From assembly GCF_004122735.1 (NCBI RefSeq), contig NZ_SDIF01000002.1, forward strand, positions 87,465 through 151,464: a stretch of DNA of 64,000 nt. Direction: 5' to 3'. The notes under the pieces were generated by a model that was not told the origin of the DNA, did no database searches, and saw only the letters and a list, made by a program, of their open reading frames with translations. This DNA is from Streptomyces sioyaensis (GTDB lineage Bacteria > Actinomycetota > Actinomycetes > Streptomycetales > Streptomycetaceae). Below, piece by piece: positions 53,267 to 62,179 of the stretch (positions are counted from its first letter, which is position 1; every line of letters begins with the position of its first letter). Position numbers and translations under genes: made by a program.

Positions 53267-53938
53267 ATGCCTCTACGAACCTCGGTCCTGCCCGTGCTCC
53301 CGTACCGCAAGCCGACCCGCGGCCGGGACTACTGGCTGCTGGACGACGTATTGCCGGACCCGGACGCCGTGCGGGAGCGTTGTCTGGCCAGGAACGACTG
53401 GACCGAGGGCTACCCTCACAAGCCCGAGAGCTGGCCGGGTCTGCGCACCATGCCGGCGCTCGAACCCGGTGAACTGGCCCATGTCGAGAAGCTGGTGCGA
53501 AAGGCGACCGGTGCCCCCAATATCTGGGCCGAACGCCCCGCGGGCGGCGGTACCGTCAACCACAACTGTGTCCAGGTCGTCGGCGGGGGTGAGTGTGAGC
53601 CCCGCCCCCACACCGACTCGCGGAACCTCTGCCGGTACGCGGCCGTGCTCTATCTCAACCCACTGGTCCCCAAGGACTGCGGCACCAGCTTCTACCGGCA
53701 GTCCCTCCCGGGCGGCACCCTCGGAGGCAACCAGGTGGCTCCTCCGCACAACAACCTGGTCGACGCCCTCGGCACCCGCTTCGTCGCGCCGGATTCCTTC
53801 ACCGAGGACGTCCGCATCCCGCACCGCGCCAACCGCCTGCTGCTCTACTCCGCCAACCTGATCCACACGGCGACCCGTTACTGGGGCACCACCCTGCAGG
53901 AGAAGCGGATGACGGCGGTCTTCTTCTGGATGGCCTGA
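53267..53938 (+). CDS. DUF6445 protein, 2-oxoglutarate-oxygenase-like
   Basis: A 223-residue protein with features of an iron/2-oxoglutarate dioxygenase: HxD in CEPRPHTDSRNLC near residue 118, a distal His in SANLIHTATRYWG, and a possible 2-oxoglutarate-binding Arg in TATRYWG or QEKRMTAVFFW. YAAVLYLNPLVPKDCGTSFY gives the jelly-roll strands. Substrate unknown. Confidence 0.75.
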   Translation: MPLRTSVLPVLPYRKPTRGRDYWLLDDVLPDPDAVRERCLARNDWTEGYPHKPESWPGLRTMPALEPGELAHVEKLVRKATGAPNIWAERPAGGGTVNHNCVQVVGGGECEPRPHTDSRNLCRYAAVLYLNPLVPKDCGTSFYRQSLPGGTLGGNQVAPPHNNLVDALGTRFVAPDSFTEDVRIPHRANRLLLYSANLIHTATRYWGTTLQEKRMTAVFFWMA

Positions 53939-53962
53939 CGCCGCCCGTGGGGCGTGTCAGGC
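53933..53962 (+). terminator. Hairpin at the DUF6445 gene end
   Basis: GCCTGACGCC-type arm at 53933-53945 pairs with GGCGTGTCAGGC at 53951-53962, with one mismatch, overlapping the stop codon. Confidence 0.4.
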
Positions 53963-54015
53963 AGTACCAGGGACGCCGCCCCGCAGGATGGCCAAGGGAC
54001 CTCTGACTCGGATCG

Positions 54016-54278
54016 CTAGGAGCACACCGACTTGTACGTCTCGGCGTCGTCCTTCCACTCCTGCTGCGCTGCCTGGAACGCATTCTTGTAGACCTCGGCC
54101 TGCGAGGTGTCCTGACGGTTGATTGCGGCCTCGAACTGCGACGTCGCATCACTCAACGCACGTGCGTCGTGCGCGAGTCACGGATCGCAGAGGCGACGTC
54201 CGAGTCGCCCGCGTCGTTCGCAGCCGCGTCGAGGTTGGCGGCCAGCGGGTCGGGAGCGTCACGGTCGAGGGCTGTCAT
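54016..54278 (-). pseudogene. Frameshifted small gene
   Basis: Minus-strand coding in two frames: MTALDRDAPDPLAANLDAAA through SDVASAIRD, then LAHDARALSDATSQFEAAIN and NRQDTSQAEVYKNAFQAAQQ, ending YKSVCS and a stop at 54016. One missing base near 54176-54178 restores a single helical protein. The true start is unclear, and no family is recognised. Probably a small secreted or lipoprotein-type helical protein. Confidence 0.5.
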
Positions 54279-54387
54279 GAGGGTGAGCGGCGTCGTTGTT
54301 GCGACCTGTAGGCGGGGCGACTCCGGCGATCGGGTACGAATCGTGTGGAATGACGGCATAGAGCCGCGAGCGCGCACAAGGAGAGTC

Positions 54388-55125
54388 GTGCATCTTGCCG
54401 TCCCAAGCCGCCAGACGAGGAAGCCGACCCGTTCCGAGGCTTCGCACGACGTACCCGCAGCGCTGCTGCTGGCGCTGACCGGGCTGATCTACAACGACTG
54501 GTTGCTGGCGTTCGTGCTGCCCACTGGCCTGGATGCCAGGCACTCGTACGCCAGCGAGCTCTACGCCACCGATCAGCCCTTCCATACGTTGTTCGCCGTC
54601 ATCGAGCTGATCGCCGCTGCCAGCGTCACTTCGGGTGCCGTGTGGGCACTGCGCCGAGCGTCGGGGCGGTGGTCCGGTGCCGGCTGGTGGTCGTTGATCG
54701 CCTTCGGTGCCTTCTCCGTGGCGGATGTACTGTTCCCGATGCGTTGCGCGCCTTCGGTGGAGCGAAGCTGCGAGGTGGTCAATCCGATGCACACGACGGC
54801 CAGCGCTCTTGTGCATACGGCCATTTTCGCCTCGATGGTTCTGCTCACCGTCGCTGCGCGCCGCGAGGCCGACCCCGTGCCTGCGATCCGTCGCTGGGGC
54901 CCCGTCATCCTGCCGTGCGCCCTGGTTTCCGCGGTCGCCACCGTCGGCCCCTTGTTCGGACGCCCGGGCTGGCACGGCGTGGCGCAACGGGTGCACCTCC
55001 TCCTCGTAGGCGCATGGCTGCTGGTGGTGGCCCACGCCTTGCGTACGCGGCACCGCCGAGAGCCGTGCACCGGTTGGTCGCGGCCCGGCCCGGAGTCGCG
55101 TCCACGTACACCCACGCACGGCTGA
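54388..55125 (+). CDS. DUF998 membrane protein
   Basis: A 245-residue protein with about six helices, DUF998 family. LLLALTGLIYNDWLLAFVLP is helix 1, PFHTLFAVIELIAAASV helix 2, and VADVLFPMRCAPSVE and CEVVNPMHTTASALVHT match the conserved block with its His and Asp. GTG start preceded by AAGGAGAG. Function unknown. Confidence 0.8.
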   Translation: MHLAVPSRQTRKPTRSEASHDVPAALLLALTGLIYNDWLLAFVLPTGLDARHSYASELYATDQPFHTLFAVIELIAAASVTSGAVWALRRASGRWSGAGWWSLIAFGAFSVADVLFPMRCAPSVERSCEVVNPMHTTASALVHTAIFASMVLLTVAARREADPVPAIRRWGPVILPCALVSAVATVGPLFGRPGWHGVAQRVHLLLVGAWLLVVAHALRTRHRREPCTGWSRPGPESRPRTPTHG

Positions 55126-55167
55126 ACCGCGCCCACGGCGGAGGAGCCGCCGTGCCCGTCCTGCTGC

Positions 55168-55980
55168 TCAGGCCGGCGCGTTCGGGGTTTCCCCGGCTCG
55201 GCGGCCCCATGCGGAGAGGGTGACTTGCGGGATGTCGATGAACGCCGGGTCCTTCAGCAGGGTGGCGAACTCTGCCAGGTCGGCTTCGGTGAGGAGACCG
55301 TCGGCGAGGAGGGTGGGGGCTGCCTGGGTGATGAGGGGGAGCCAGCGGTCCTTGTCGAGTCCGCCCATGCAGCCGGGGTTCGCGGCGAAGGCCACCTCGG
55401 TCAGCGCGTTGCGAGCGAGGAGAGAGGGAAGGCCGCGGGCCCAGGTCATGTCGGCGCCGTGCTCTCGGTATGTGCGCTGATAGGCGTCGAGAATGCGCCG
55501 GACCAGGGGGAAGGGTGAGGTGTCGGCCGGCAGGTGGTACGGCTCTTCGACGATGAGCCAGCCACCGGGGGAGAGCCAGCGGGTGGCCCGCGCGATCATC
55601 TCGTCGCGCTCCGCGAGGTGGCAGAACAGGTAGCGGGCGTGGATGAGGTCGAAGCTGCCGGGTGCGAAGTCCTCGCTGGTGATGTCGGCTTCCTGGACCT
55701 CCAGGTTCGCGGCCCGGTGTGTATCGAGGTGGCGGGTGTCGAGATCGGCGGCGACCACGCGTCCGTTCGGGCAGCGGTCGGCAAGCCAATAGGCGATGGA
55801 GCCGGCGCCCGCGCCCAGTTCCAGGCAGTTCCAGGAGGCTTCGAGGGAAAGGCCGTCGAGGATGGTGGTAGTGAACGCGTCGACGCTGCGCTGGATGGAA
55901 TCCAAGCGGTCACGCTCGCGGTCGGCATCATTGCTCAACATGCCGGTGTTGTAAGGGGTGTTGGCAGGCTGCTCCGTCAT
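55168..55980 (-). CDS. SAM-dependent methyltransferase
   Basis: Class I methyltransferase of 270 residues. Motif I is CLELGAGAGSIAYWLAD, motif II VVAADLDTRHLD, then FDLIHARYLFCHLAERDE and WLSPGGWLIVEEPYH. The start is uncertain: an in-frame GTG twelve codons upstream would add three-residue repeats (MKP, MKP, VNP, VKS). Followed upstream by the MAB_1171c and ImmA genes on the same strand, so probably part of their operon. Confidence 0.84.
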   Translation of the reverse strand: MTEQPANTPYNTGMLSNDADRERDRLDSIQRSVDAFTTTILDGLSLEASWNCLELGAGAGSIAYWLADRCPNGRVVAADLDTRHLDTHRAANLEVQEADITSEDFAPGSFDLIHARYLFCHLAERDEMIARATRWLSPGGWLIVEEPYHLPADTSPFPLVRRILDAYQRTYREHGADMTWARGLPSLLARNALTEVAFAANPGCMGGLDKDRWLPLITQAAPTLLADGLLTEADLAEFATLLKDPAFIDIPQVTLSAWGRRAGETPNAPA

Positions 55981-56025
55981 GGACTTCACGGGATTTACGG
56001 GCTTCATGGGCTTCACGGGAATCGC

Positions 56026-57219
56026 CTATTTCGTGGGGGTGGTCGAGGCATGGCGTGTGCGCGCGTCCGGCGGCAGTTCGAACGAGCGTACGGTGGGGAG
56101 TGTGCGGGCGCGGAGGACGGCGAGCAGGAAGTCGGCTTCGCTGCGGAGGCCGTCGTGGGTGGGGCTTTCGGTGGCGAGCGGGTTCGGCTGGGGTGTGGCC
56201 GCGGCCGTCTTGGCCCAGAGGGCGGCGTGCAGCCAGCACGCGGTGATCGCCGGCTCGATCTGTTCTTCGGGCAGGGCCTGGGAGGTGACGTGGCGCCGGG
56301 CGTGTGCCATCACCTCGGGCGTCACGTAGTCCTTCAGGATGAGTAGGACGTCGCGGATTTCGATGACCTGGCGGTAGAGCCGGAGGTGGATCGCCTGTGG
56401 GCCGCCGAGCACCGCGCGGATCCGGGTGTGCGGTCTCTCCAGAGTGACGTGCGGGATGGCCTCGGTGAGGTCGCGCCACAGGGGGTGCAAGCGCCACAGG
56501 GCGCTCGCGTTGCGGGCCGCTCGGCGGAGGGTGAGGGCCAGGGGCATGCACACCCCGGCGGTCATCAGCCAGGCCGTGACACCGATGTTGAGCGGGAACA
56601 GTGCGCCCAGCCAGGCAGGGCGGGCGAGGAGGAAGGCCAGGACGACGACCCAGAACACGGAGGACGAGGTGAAGCCGGCGGCGAGCAGCAGGAGGCCGGT
56701 GCGCAGGGGCCGGTCGTCGCGGGCCCGGCGGCCGTAGCGCATACACAGCACGGCGCAGGGGATGGTGCCGACGAGGTGGGCCGCGACGAGGAGCCACCAG
56801 AAGGGGCTGTACCAGGGGACGGCCTCGGTGGTGACGCAGCCGGCGTGCGGCGCGATGGTGTCGTTGAGCACGATCAGGGCGCCGATGGTGAGGACCATCG
56901 GTCCGTAGATCAGCCACGGGTGGCGCCGGGACATGGCCGCGAGGACGAAGTCGAGGATGAGGGCCGAGCTGAGAACGCCCCATGCGTTCATGAACAGGCC
57001 GCAGCTCTCGGCGAAGGTGAAGGTGCTGTTCAGGGCCGCGGTCACGGGGTCGAGATAGACGGTGATCGACCCGGCGAGCCCGATGACGGCGATCAGCAGC
57101 ATCTTCTGCTGGTGAGAGCGGCGCGCTGTGGGCCAGCGGAGGACGATGACCAACCACAGCGCCAGCGCGCCCAGGAGCTCGACGCGTTCGCCCAGTGCAT
57201 AGAGGGAAGACGGGGGCAT
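56026..57219 (-). CDS. MAB_1171c-family integral membrane protein
   Basis: A 397-residue protein with seven or eight N-terminal helices (to about residue 225) and a helical cytosolic half. The C-terminal block LWRDLTEAIPHVTLE, HLRLYRQVIEIRDVLLIL and HARRHVTSQ is typical of the MAB_1171c family, whose members in Streptomyces are regularly paired with an ImmA/IrrE peptidase, as here (6-base gap). Transport is only presumed. Confidence 0.82.
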   Translation of the reverse strand: MPPSSLYALGERVELLGALALWLVIVLRWPTARRSHQQKMLLIAVIGLAGSITVYLDPVTAALNSTFTFAESCGLFMNAWGVLSSALILDFVLAAMSRRHPWLIYGPMVLTIGALIVLNDTIAPHAGCVTTEAVPWYSPFWWLLVAAHLVGTIPCAVLCMRYGRRARDDRPLRTGLLLLAAGFTSSSVFWVVVLAFLLARPAWLGALFPLNIGVTAWLMTAGVCMPLALTLRRAARNASALWRLHPLWRDLTEAIPHVTLERPHTRIRAVLGGPQAIHLRLYRQVIEIRDVLLILKDYVTPEVMAHARRHVTSQALPEEQIEPAITACWLHAALWAKTAAATPQPNPLATESPTHDGLRSEADFLLAVLRARTLPTVRSFELPPDARTRHASTTPTK

Positions 57220-57224
57220 GGCTC

Positions 57225-57725
57225 CTACTCGCGGATCCCGAGGGCGGCTTCGAGCGCGCCGCGCACACCTGTCGACGGTGAGGGGGTGAGCATCCCCGCG
57301 GCGGCGTGGATCAGGCTGGCAACGAGCTCGGCTTCCTGTTCTTGCTCGGTGGTGTAGTTGGTGCGAGCCAGCAGCCGGCTGATCAACTCGGGGCTGATGC
57401 TGGGCAGCAGAGTGCTGAGGGCGCCTTGGTTCTCCTGGTCAGTGATGCCGTGATCGCACAGGATGTGCCCGATCTCATGGAGAATGATGTGTTCCTGGTG
57501 GAACTTGGTGGTCTTCTCCTCGACATAGATGTTGTCGCTGACGTCGGTGGCGATCCACAGCCCGCAGGCGTTGATGGCGGAGCCGATCGACACGGTGTGG
57601 ATCTGGATGGGCCGGCCCCGCCGCACCGACAGCTCGCGGATGAGAGCGTCGACGGAGAAGGGTCTGGGGAGGTCGAGCGCGCTGACGAGCGCCTGGCACC
57701 GCTTGCGGACCTGCCGAGTTGTCAT
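57225..57725 (-). CDS. ImmA/IrrE metallo-endopeptidase
   Basis: A 166-residue cytosolic zinc peptidase with the HExxH site in IILHEIGHILCDHG near residue 82 and a helical tail EQEAELVASLIHAA that supplies the third ligand. Relatives cleave a repressor in response to a signal; the usual XRE repressor gene is not seen directly upstream. The ATG at 57725 follows GAGGCGG; an ATG at 57785 would add 20 residues. Confidence 0.83.
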   Translation of the reverse strand: MTTRQVRKRCQALVSALDLPRPFSVDALIRELSVRRGRPIQIHTVSIGSAINACGLWIATDVSDNIYVEEKTTKFHQEHIILHEIGHILCDHGITDQENQGALSTLLPSISPELISRLLARTNYTTEQEQEAELVASLIHAAAGMLTPSPSTGVRGALEAALGIRE

Positions 57726-58195
57726 GGTGCCGCCTCGCTCCTCGCTCGGACACCGGTAGAAGTAGACGTCGTGTACGTAATGCATAGCCAACTTTCTTGG
57801 CTGTCTGCTGATCTGCTCCGGGTGACGGTCGCCGGACGCTGCCGGACCGGCCCCTGCTGGGTAATGCGGGGCGCAGCATGGGGTGTTGATGCCACCTGGA
57901 GCCGGTCGATGACTCGGGATCGGGAAGCACGCTGGCAGCCTTCGTCGCGTGGACATGGACCTTTAGGGTCCGTGGTGCGACCGTTCCGGAACCGCGTTGC
58001 TTCTCCATCGCCCACCTCCTGATCGCCATACTGCTCGAACGCGTAACGTGAGGCAACTGGGCCTGAAGGAGCCTCTGATCCTCGGGGCAGAGGACTCATG
58101 TGAAGCTGACGCGCTATGGCCGACGCTCTATCAGTAGGGAACGAGAGTACGGCCCTTGGCCTGCGCTGATCTCGTCTGGCGCACCGTAAGACGCC
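57726..58195. other. Intergenic with inverted repeat and possible small gene
   Basis: AGCCAA/TTGGCT arms (57786-57802) form a short palindrome just before the ImmA gene. A frame starting at 58008 (MEKQRGSGTVAPRTLKVHV) has an excellent AGGAGG site, but it runs on through the ImmA start in another frame, so only a truncated or frameshifted peptide gene could be real. Nothing else is seen. Confidence 0.35.
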
Positions 58196-58831
58196 TCAGA
58201 ACCGCCGGGCTGCCTCCTCCGCGTGAGCCATGCGCCGCAGGCTCAGCAGCACCGGTTCGTACAGCACCGTAAGCGCGACGGCCGCCTCGATCTGCCCGGT
58301 CGGGGTCGGCTGCTCCTCGACCATGTCCAGGTCGGTGACTGCCAGTTGCACTGCCAGCTGCCCGTACGGCAGCAAGTGCGCGGTGTCGCAGGGGTAGCCG
58401 AGCCGGGCCAGCGCGGCGACCGAGTCGATGAGCCGTCGGTGGGCGGGGTTGAGCATGTCCAGGCCGGGACCGGACGACCAGCCCAGCTGCTCCAGCAGCG
58501 CCTCCACCGAGCGGCGGGCGGTCTCCACCGCCGGGTCGTCCTCGGCCGGCTCCTCGGGGCAGGGCAGCGCCCGGGTCGCAGCGCCCAGCCGTAGGTAGTG
58601 GTCGAGCGACTCGTCCTCCGCGGCAGCGATCACCTCGCGCGCGGCGGCCACCGGAACCCCGCCGATCTGGATCAGCGCCCGCACCAGGCGCAGCCGCCGC
58701 AGGTGGTCCTCCCCGTACTCGGCCTGGGTGGCGGAGACCCGGCGCCCGGGCTGGAGCAGCCCTTCGCGCAGGTAGTACTTGATCGTGGCGGTGGACACAC
58801 CGCTGCGCTCGCTCAGCTCCGCCAGCCGCAT
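58196..58831 (-). CDS. MerR-family regulator
   Basis: A 211-residue regulator with the MerR winged helix at residues 1-70: MRLAELSERSGVSTATIKYY, LREGLLQPGRRVSATQAEYG, LRRLRLVRALIQIGGVPV. The C-terminal effector domain (about 100 residues, no cysteine pair) suggests a small organic ligand. The ATG at 58831 has AAGGTG eight bases upstream. Divergent from the DUF4188 gene, with palindromic operators in the 77-base gap. Confidence 0.87.
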   Translation of the reverse strand: MRLAELSERSGVSTATIKYYLREGLLQPGRRVSATQAEYGEDHLRRLRLVRALIQIGGVPVAAAREVIAAAEDESLDHYLRLGAATRALPCPEEPAEDDPAVETARRSVEALLEQLGWSSGPGLDMLNPAHRRLIDSVAALARLGYPCDTAHLLPYGQLAVQLAVTDLDMVEEQPTPTGQIEAAVALTVLYEPVLLSLRRMAHAEEAARRF

Positions 58832-58851
58832 GCTCTTGCACCTTCCCTTGA

Positions 58852-58890
58852 ATAGTGGCACTATCCAAGCATGGATAGCGTAGCTATCCA
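58852..58890. promoter_or_regulatory. MerR operator palindromes
   Basis: ATAGTG-G-CACTAT (58852-58864), CTATCC-6-GGATAG (58861-58878) and TGGATAGC-GTA-GCTATCCA (58872-58890) overlap in the gap between merR and DUF4188. The repeated CTATCC half-site fits a MerR dimer acting on the divergent promoters. Confidence 0.68.
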
Positions 58891-58908
58891 ATACGGACGG
58901 AGAGTCTC

Positions 58909-59403
58909 ATGGGCGTTGCGCCGATATCCGGGCGACGGGTCACGGCCGCCGCGGAGGGCGACGTGGTCGTCTTCCTCATCGGGATGCGGATCAACCGCTG
59001 GCGGGCCGTACGCCACTGGCTGCCGGCCTTGGCTGCGATGCCGCGCATGCTCAAGGAGCTCTCCCGGGACGGCGACAGTGGGTTGCTGGCCCGCCGGGTG
59101 CTGAGCGGCGGTCCCCGCGTGTTCACCGTCGCGCAGTACTGGGAGTCGCGCGAGAAGCTGCTCGCCTACGCCTCGGACCCGAGCGGGCAGCATCGCCCCG
59201 CGTGGGCGGCGTTCAACCGCCGCGTGCGGGGCAGCAAGGGCAGCGTGGGGATCTGGCACGAGACGTACATCGTCCCGGCCGGTTCGTACGAGTCGGTCTA
59301 CGTAGACATGCCGCCGGCCGGTCTGGGTGCGGCATGGGGAGTCGAGCCCGTGGGCCGGCGCGGGGAGCGGGCGGCGCAGCGGCTGGCGAGCGGAGCCGCT
59401 TAG
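58909..59403 (+). CDS. DUF4188 protein
   Basis: A 164-residue protein of the DUF4188 family (haem-oxygenase-like or monooxygenase-like ferredoxin fold). EGDVVVFLIGMRINRWRAVR and HWLPALAAMPRML are the family opening; FTVAQYWESREKLLAYASD and GIWHETYIVPAG follow. ATG with GGAGAG upstream. The MerR/DUF4188 divergent pair is common in Streptomyces, so this is the likely target of that regulator. Confidence 0.85.
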   Translation: MGVAPISGRRVTAAAEGDVVVFLIGMRINRWRAVRHWLPALAAMPRMLKELSRDGDSGLLARRVLSGGPRVFTVAQYWESREKLLAYASDPSGQHRPAWAAFNRRVRGSKGSVGIWHETYIVPAGSYESVYVDMPPAGLGAAWGVEPVGRRGERAAQRLASGAA

Positions 59404-60000
59404 AGGTGGTCGGAGGGTGCTCCGGCCGAGGGGCGGCACGTGTTTGACGTGACCTGGCCGCAAGCGCCGACACCTGCACGTCGCTGCTCACGTCCGGCTG
59501 GAGACGATCCGCCCAGCTCCGAGGCGCCTGATCCACTCGTCGGAAACGGACCCGGACACTCCCGGACGACTTCCGGCCATTGGCCGACGGAGCGGTCCCG
59601 GACAGTCATGGGTGCGGTAGGAATGGGGCCGGTCCGCAGAAATCCCCCAACGGGAATCCGTCCGGTTTTCGCGGGCCGGCTGTTTTCCTGACCTCCCGGG
59701 CGGAGCCCTGAAGATCCGCGCAAGCCACGGCAGCATCCGTGAAGTCGGGCGACATCTCGTCGAGAGGTTGGGGAGCTTTCGGCACGTCAGGGATCGGCGC
59801 GGGGACATGCCCGGAACCGGTGGGGGATGGGGCAACCGCTTCCCGCAGCGCGATCTGCACTGATCGGATCGGCGCCGAATTTCCCCGAGTACACCGACCG
59901 AACTGCGCCACTCCGGTGCTGCCGGTTCCTTCGTGGCATCCACCGGCTCATTCCAGTGGTGACGCGGCCATTCCCGCGTCGTCGGAAACGGAGACCCTTG
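59404..60000. other. Intergenic region, no gene seen
   Basis: Nearly 600 bases before the secreted HAF-repeat protein. Minus-strand frames are open but lack starts and motifs. It should hold the promoter of the next gene. Confidence 0.4.
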
Positions 60001-61140
60001 ATGGCCTTGATACGAAGACACATCCGTGCCGCCGTGACGGTTGTCGCGACCGCTTTCCTCGCACCCCTGCTGACGGCGAGCCCGGCGCCGGCCTCGCCCG
60101 CCCGGCACGCCGACGGCGCCCGTAAGCCCGCGGACTGCCGGCCGGCGCTCCAGATCCTGGCTTCCCTCCCCGGTTCAGGAGGCAGCCAGGTCAAGGGGCT
60201 CGGGCCGAGAGCGCTGGCGGTGGGGTCCTCGCGCGGCCTGCCCGTGTACTGGACCGGTACCCGGGTACACCGCGTACCGCTGCCCGCCGGATTCACCGGC
60301 GGTGAGGTCGCGGCGGTCAACGCGAAGGGCCTGATGGTCGGTTCTCTGCAGGGCGCGGGCCGTACCGCCGCCTTCAGCTTCCGTGCCGGGGCCCGCACGG
60401 TGACCCTGCTGCCGGAGGGGGCTCACGCGGCGGACGTCAACGACCAGGGGCTGATCGTCGGCAACGGCGCCAAGGGGGACGTCCTCATCGGTCTCGAATG
60501 GGACGGGGCCCGGATCCACCGCAGACTCGCGCCCCCGGCCGGATACTCGCTCACCTCGGTGACCGCCATCAACAACGCCGGACAGATCGCCGGTTCGGGC
60601 GAGGCCGTCAAGGACGACGAATCGTGGTCGGCGGGCGTCACCTGGCCCGCCAGGAAAGGGGCCGCGGCCGTACCGCTCCAGCGTTTCTGGCCCTCGGGAG
60701 TGCCCTACGACTTCTGGTACCCCCGGGACATCGACCGCGCCGGACGGATCGTGGGCACCCATGACTACACACGGCTGGACACCCTGACCCCCACCCAGTG
60801 GCTCCCGCCGTACACCACCGAAAGCGAAGCGGGCCTGCTCGGGGAGCGCACGAGCGGCACCTTCGAGGCCATCAGCCCCACCACCAACGTGAGTGTGGGC
60901 ACCGCTCTCGACAGCCACATGGTCGGGCCGTTCCCGCCGGAGACGGCGCCCCCGACACAGGCCCAGATATGGCCGGGAACCGGCCCCATGCTGGCGCTGC
61001 CCAGGCTCTCCCAGGAGGGCGACGCCCAGGCGTTCGCCGTCAGCGACGACCAGCGCGTAGGCGGTTCCGCGGTCGACGTCGCGTCGACCCCCCGTGCCGT
61101 CGTCTGGACCTGCGCCCTGCGGCAGGCGTACAAGCCCTGA
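60001..61140 (+). CDS. Secreted HAF-repeat protein
   Basis: A 379-residue exported protein. Signal peptide residues 1-33 (LIRRHIRAAVTVVATAFLAP; cleavage after ASPAPAS), then repeated beta-strand units with the HAF-type sequences VAAVNAKGLMVGSLQ, AADVNDQGLIVGNGA, VTAINNAGQIAGSGE and DIDRAGRIVGTHD, which suggest a beta-propeller. Two cysteines flank the domain. ATG with GGAG eight bases upstream. Extracellular role unknown. Confidence 0.78.
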   Translation: MALIRRHIRAAVTVVATAFLAPLLTASPAPASPARHADGARKPADCRPALQILASLPGSGGSQVKGLGPRALAVGSSRGLPVYWTGTRVHRVPLPAGFTGGEVAAVNAKGLMVGSLQGAGRTAAFSFRAGARTVTLLPEGAHAADVNDQGLIVGNGAKGDVLIGLEWDGARIHRRLAPPAGYSLTSVTAINNAGQIAGSGEAVKDDESWSAGVTWPARKGAAAVPLQRFWPSGVPYDFWYPRDIDRAGRIVGTHDYTRLDTLTPTQWLPPYTTESEAGLLGERTSGTFEAISPTTNVSVGTALDSHMVGPFPPETAPPTQAQIWPGTGPMLALPRLSQEGDAQAFAVSDDQRVGGSAVDVASTPRAVVWTCALRQAYKP

Positions 61141-61186
61141 CTCACGGTGCCGACCTGAGGTCGTTCCGGCGCCATACGTGACGACT

Positions 61187-61236
61187 GGGGGCGTCCCGGC
61201 GGGTCCCGGCGGGTAGACCGACGCCGGGACGCCCCC
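61187..61236 (+). terminator. Terminator of the HAF-repeat gene
   Basis: Arms GGGGGCGTCCCGGCG (61187-61201) and CGCCGGGACGCCCCC (61222-61236) pair exactly around a 20-base loop, 46 bases after the stop. Confidence 0.78.
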
Positions 61237-61243
61237 GCCGGGC

Positions 61244-61294
61244 GCCCGGACGCCCCTGGTGCCCGGACGCCCCCGGTCCCGGACGCCCCTGATC
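61244..61294. repeat. Three 17-bp tandem repeats
   Basis: GCCCGGACGCCCCTGGT, GCCCGGACGCCCCCGGT and a third, less exact copy run head to tail just after the terminator. They reuse the terminator arm sequence GGACGCCCC, so they may have grown from it by slippage. Confidence 0.6.
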
Positions 61295-61342
61295 CCCGGA
61301 GTCGCTAACTCCGTTATACAGGCGCCCAGTTGACCGCTTGGG

Positions 61343-61786
61343 TCAGAACTTAGGGCACAGGTTCACGTGTACGGCCTCGACGATCTGCGCGGCCTTGACC
61401 TTGCCGAACCCCTCGGGGTGGCGGGGTGAGGTGAACCGCAACTCCGCCATTTTCGTCTGCTTCGACTTGTCCTTGGGGAAGTTGTGGATCGTTTGGCACT
61501 GGTTGAGCTCGCGGTCGACGGCCTTGTCCTCCCTGCCGTGGACGATGTCCGGGTCGATGCCGGTCAGCGCACGGATGTATCCAAGCTTCGCGGCGACATT
61601 CGGCTTGGGAGGGGTGCCTGTGGTGGCTTCGCCGTCCGAATTGGCCTTGGAGGGGGCACTCGGCGTCGGGGTGGCTGTCTTCGCCGCCTTCTTCGGCGCT
61701 GCGTTGGTGCTGTTGTCGCTGCTGCACGCGGAGAGGGCGGCGGCCAGGACGAGTGCGGTCAAGGCGGTGGCGGCGGTGCGCTTCAC
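61343..61786 (-). CDS. Lipoprotein of unknown function
   Basis: A 147-residue lipoprotein: signal ATALTALVLAAALSAC with lipobox LSAC at residue 21, a Thr/Pro/Lys-rich linker, then a helical domain YIRALTGIDPDIVHGREDKA, RELNQCQTIHNFP and RRHPEGF-like RFTSPRHPEGFGK, ending in a Cys (NLCPKF). The two cysteines may pair. GTG start with AGGAG nine bases upstream. Related actinobacterial lipoproteins are uncharacterised. Confidence 0.75.
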   Translation of the reverse strand: MKRTAATALTALVLAAALSACSSDNSTNAAPKKAAKTATPTPSAPSKANSDGEATTGTPPKPNVAAKLGYIRALTGIDPDIVHGREDKAVDRELNQCQTIHNFPKDKSKQTKMAELRFTSPRHPEGFGKVKAAQIVEAVHVNLCPKF

Positions 61787-62179
61787 GTTCGAGCTCCTGA
61801 GAGGACGACTACTGGCACCGGTGTGACCGCCGAGACCGAGCGATGGTTGTGTGTCGACTCTGTGGGGCGACCGATGAAGGATCCCGGACCACCCCGAGAG
61901 GGGTTGCCAGGCTCCGCGCTCTGGGGGTGCATCGGCCCCGCGCCCAGGTCACCGAGGGCGACACCCCGTCAGTTCCGGTTCGATGTTGGCCTGTTCCTCA
62001 TGACGACTGATGTGAGATCAGCACGATTGGCGGGATTTGTCGTGGATCCGTGACGGCGCCGGGCGGAGTGCAACGGGCGGGGCGAAAAGCTCGTCTGGGT
62101 GAACAGCGAGGCGCACCAGGCGCCTTCGTTAACGGGGTGGGTCTCACCATGTGGGGGGAGATCCACGGGAGGGAAGTCC
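61787..62179. other. Intergenic, divergent promoters
   Basis: No gene seen. It separates two genes for exported proteins transcribed away from each other. Confidence 0.4.
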
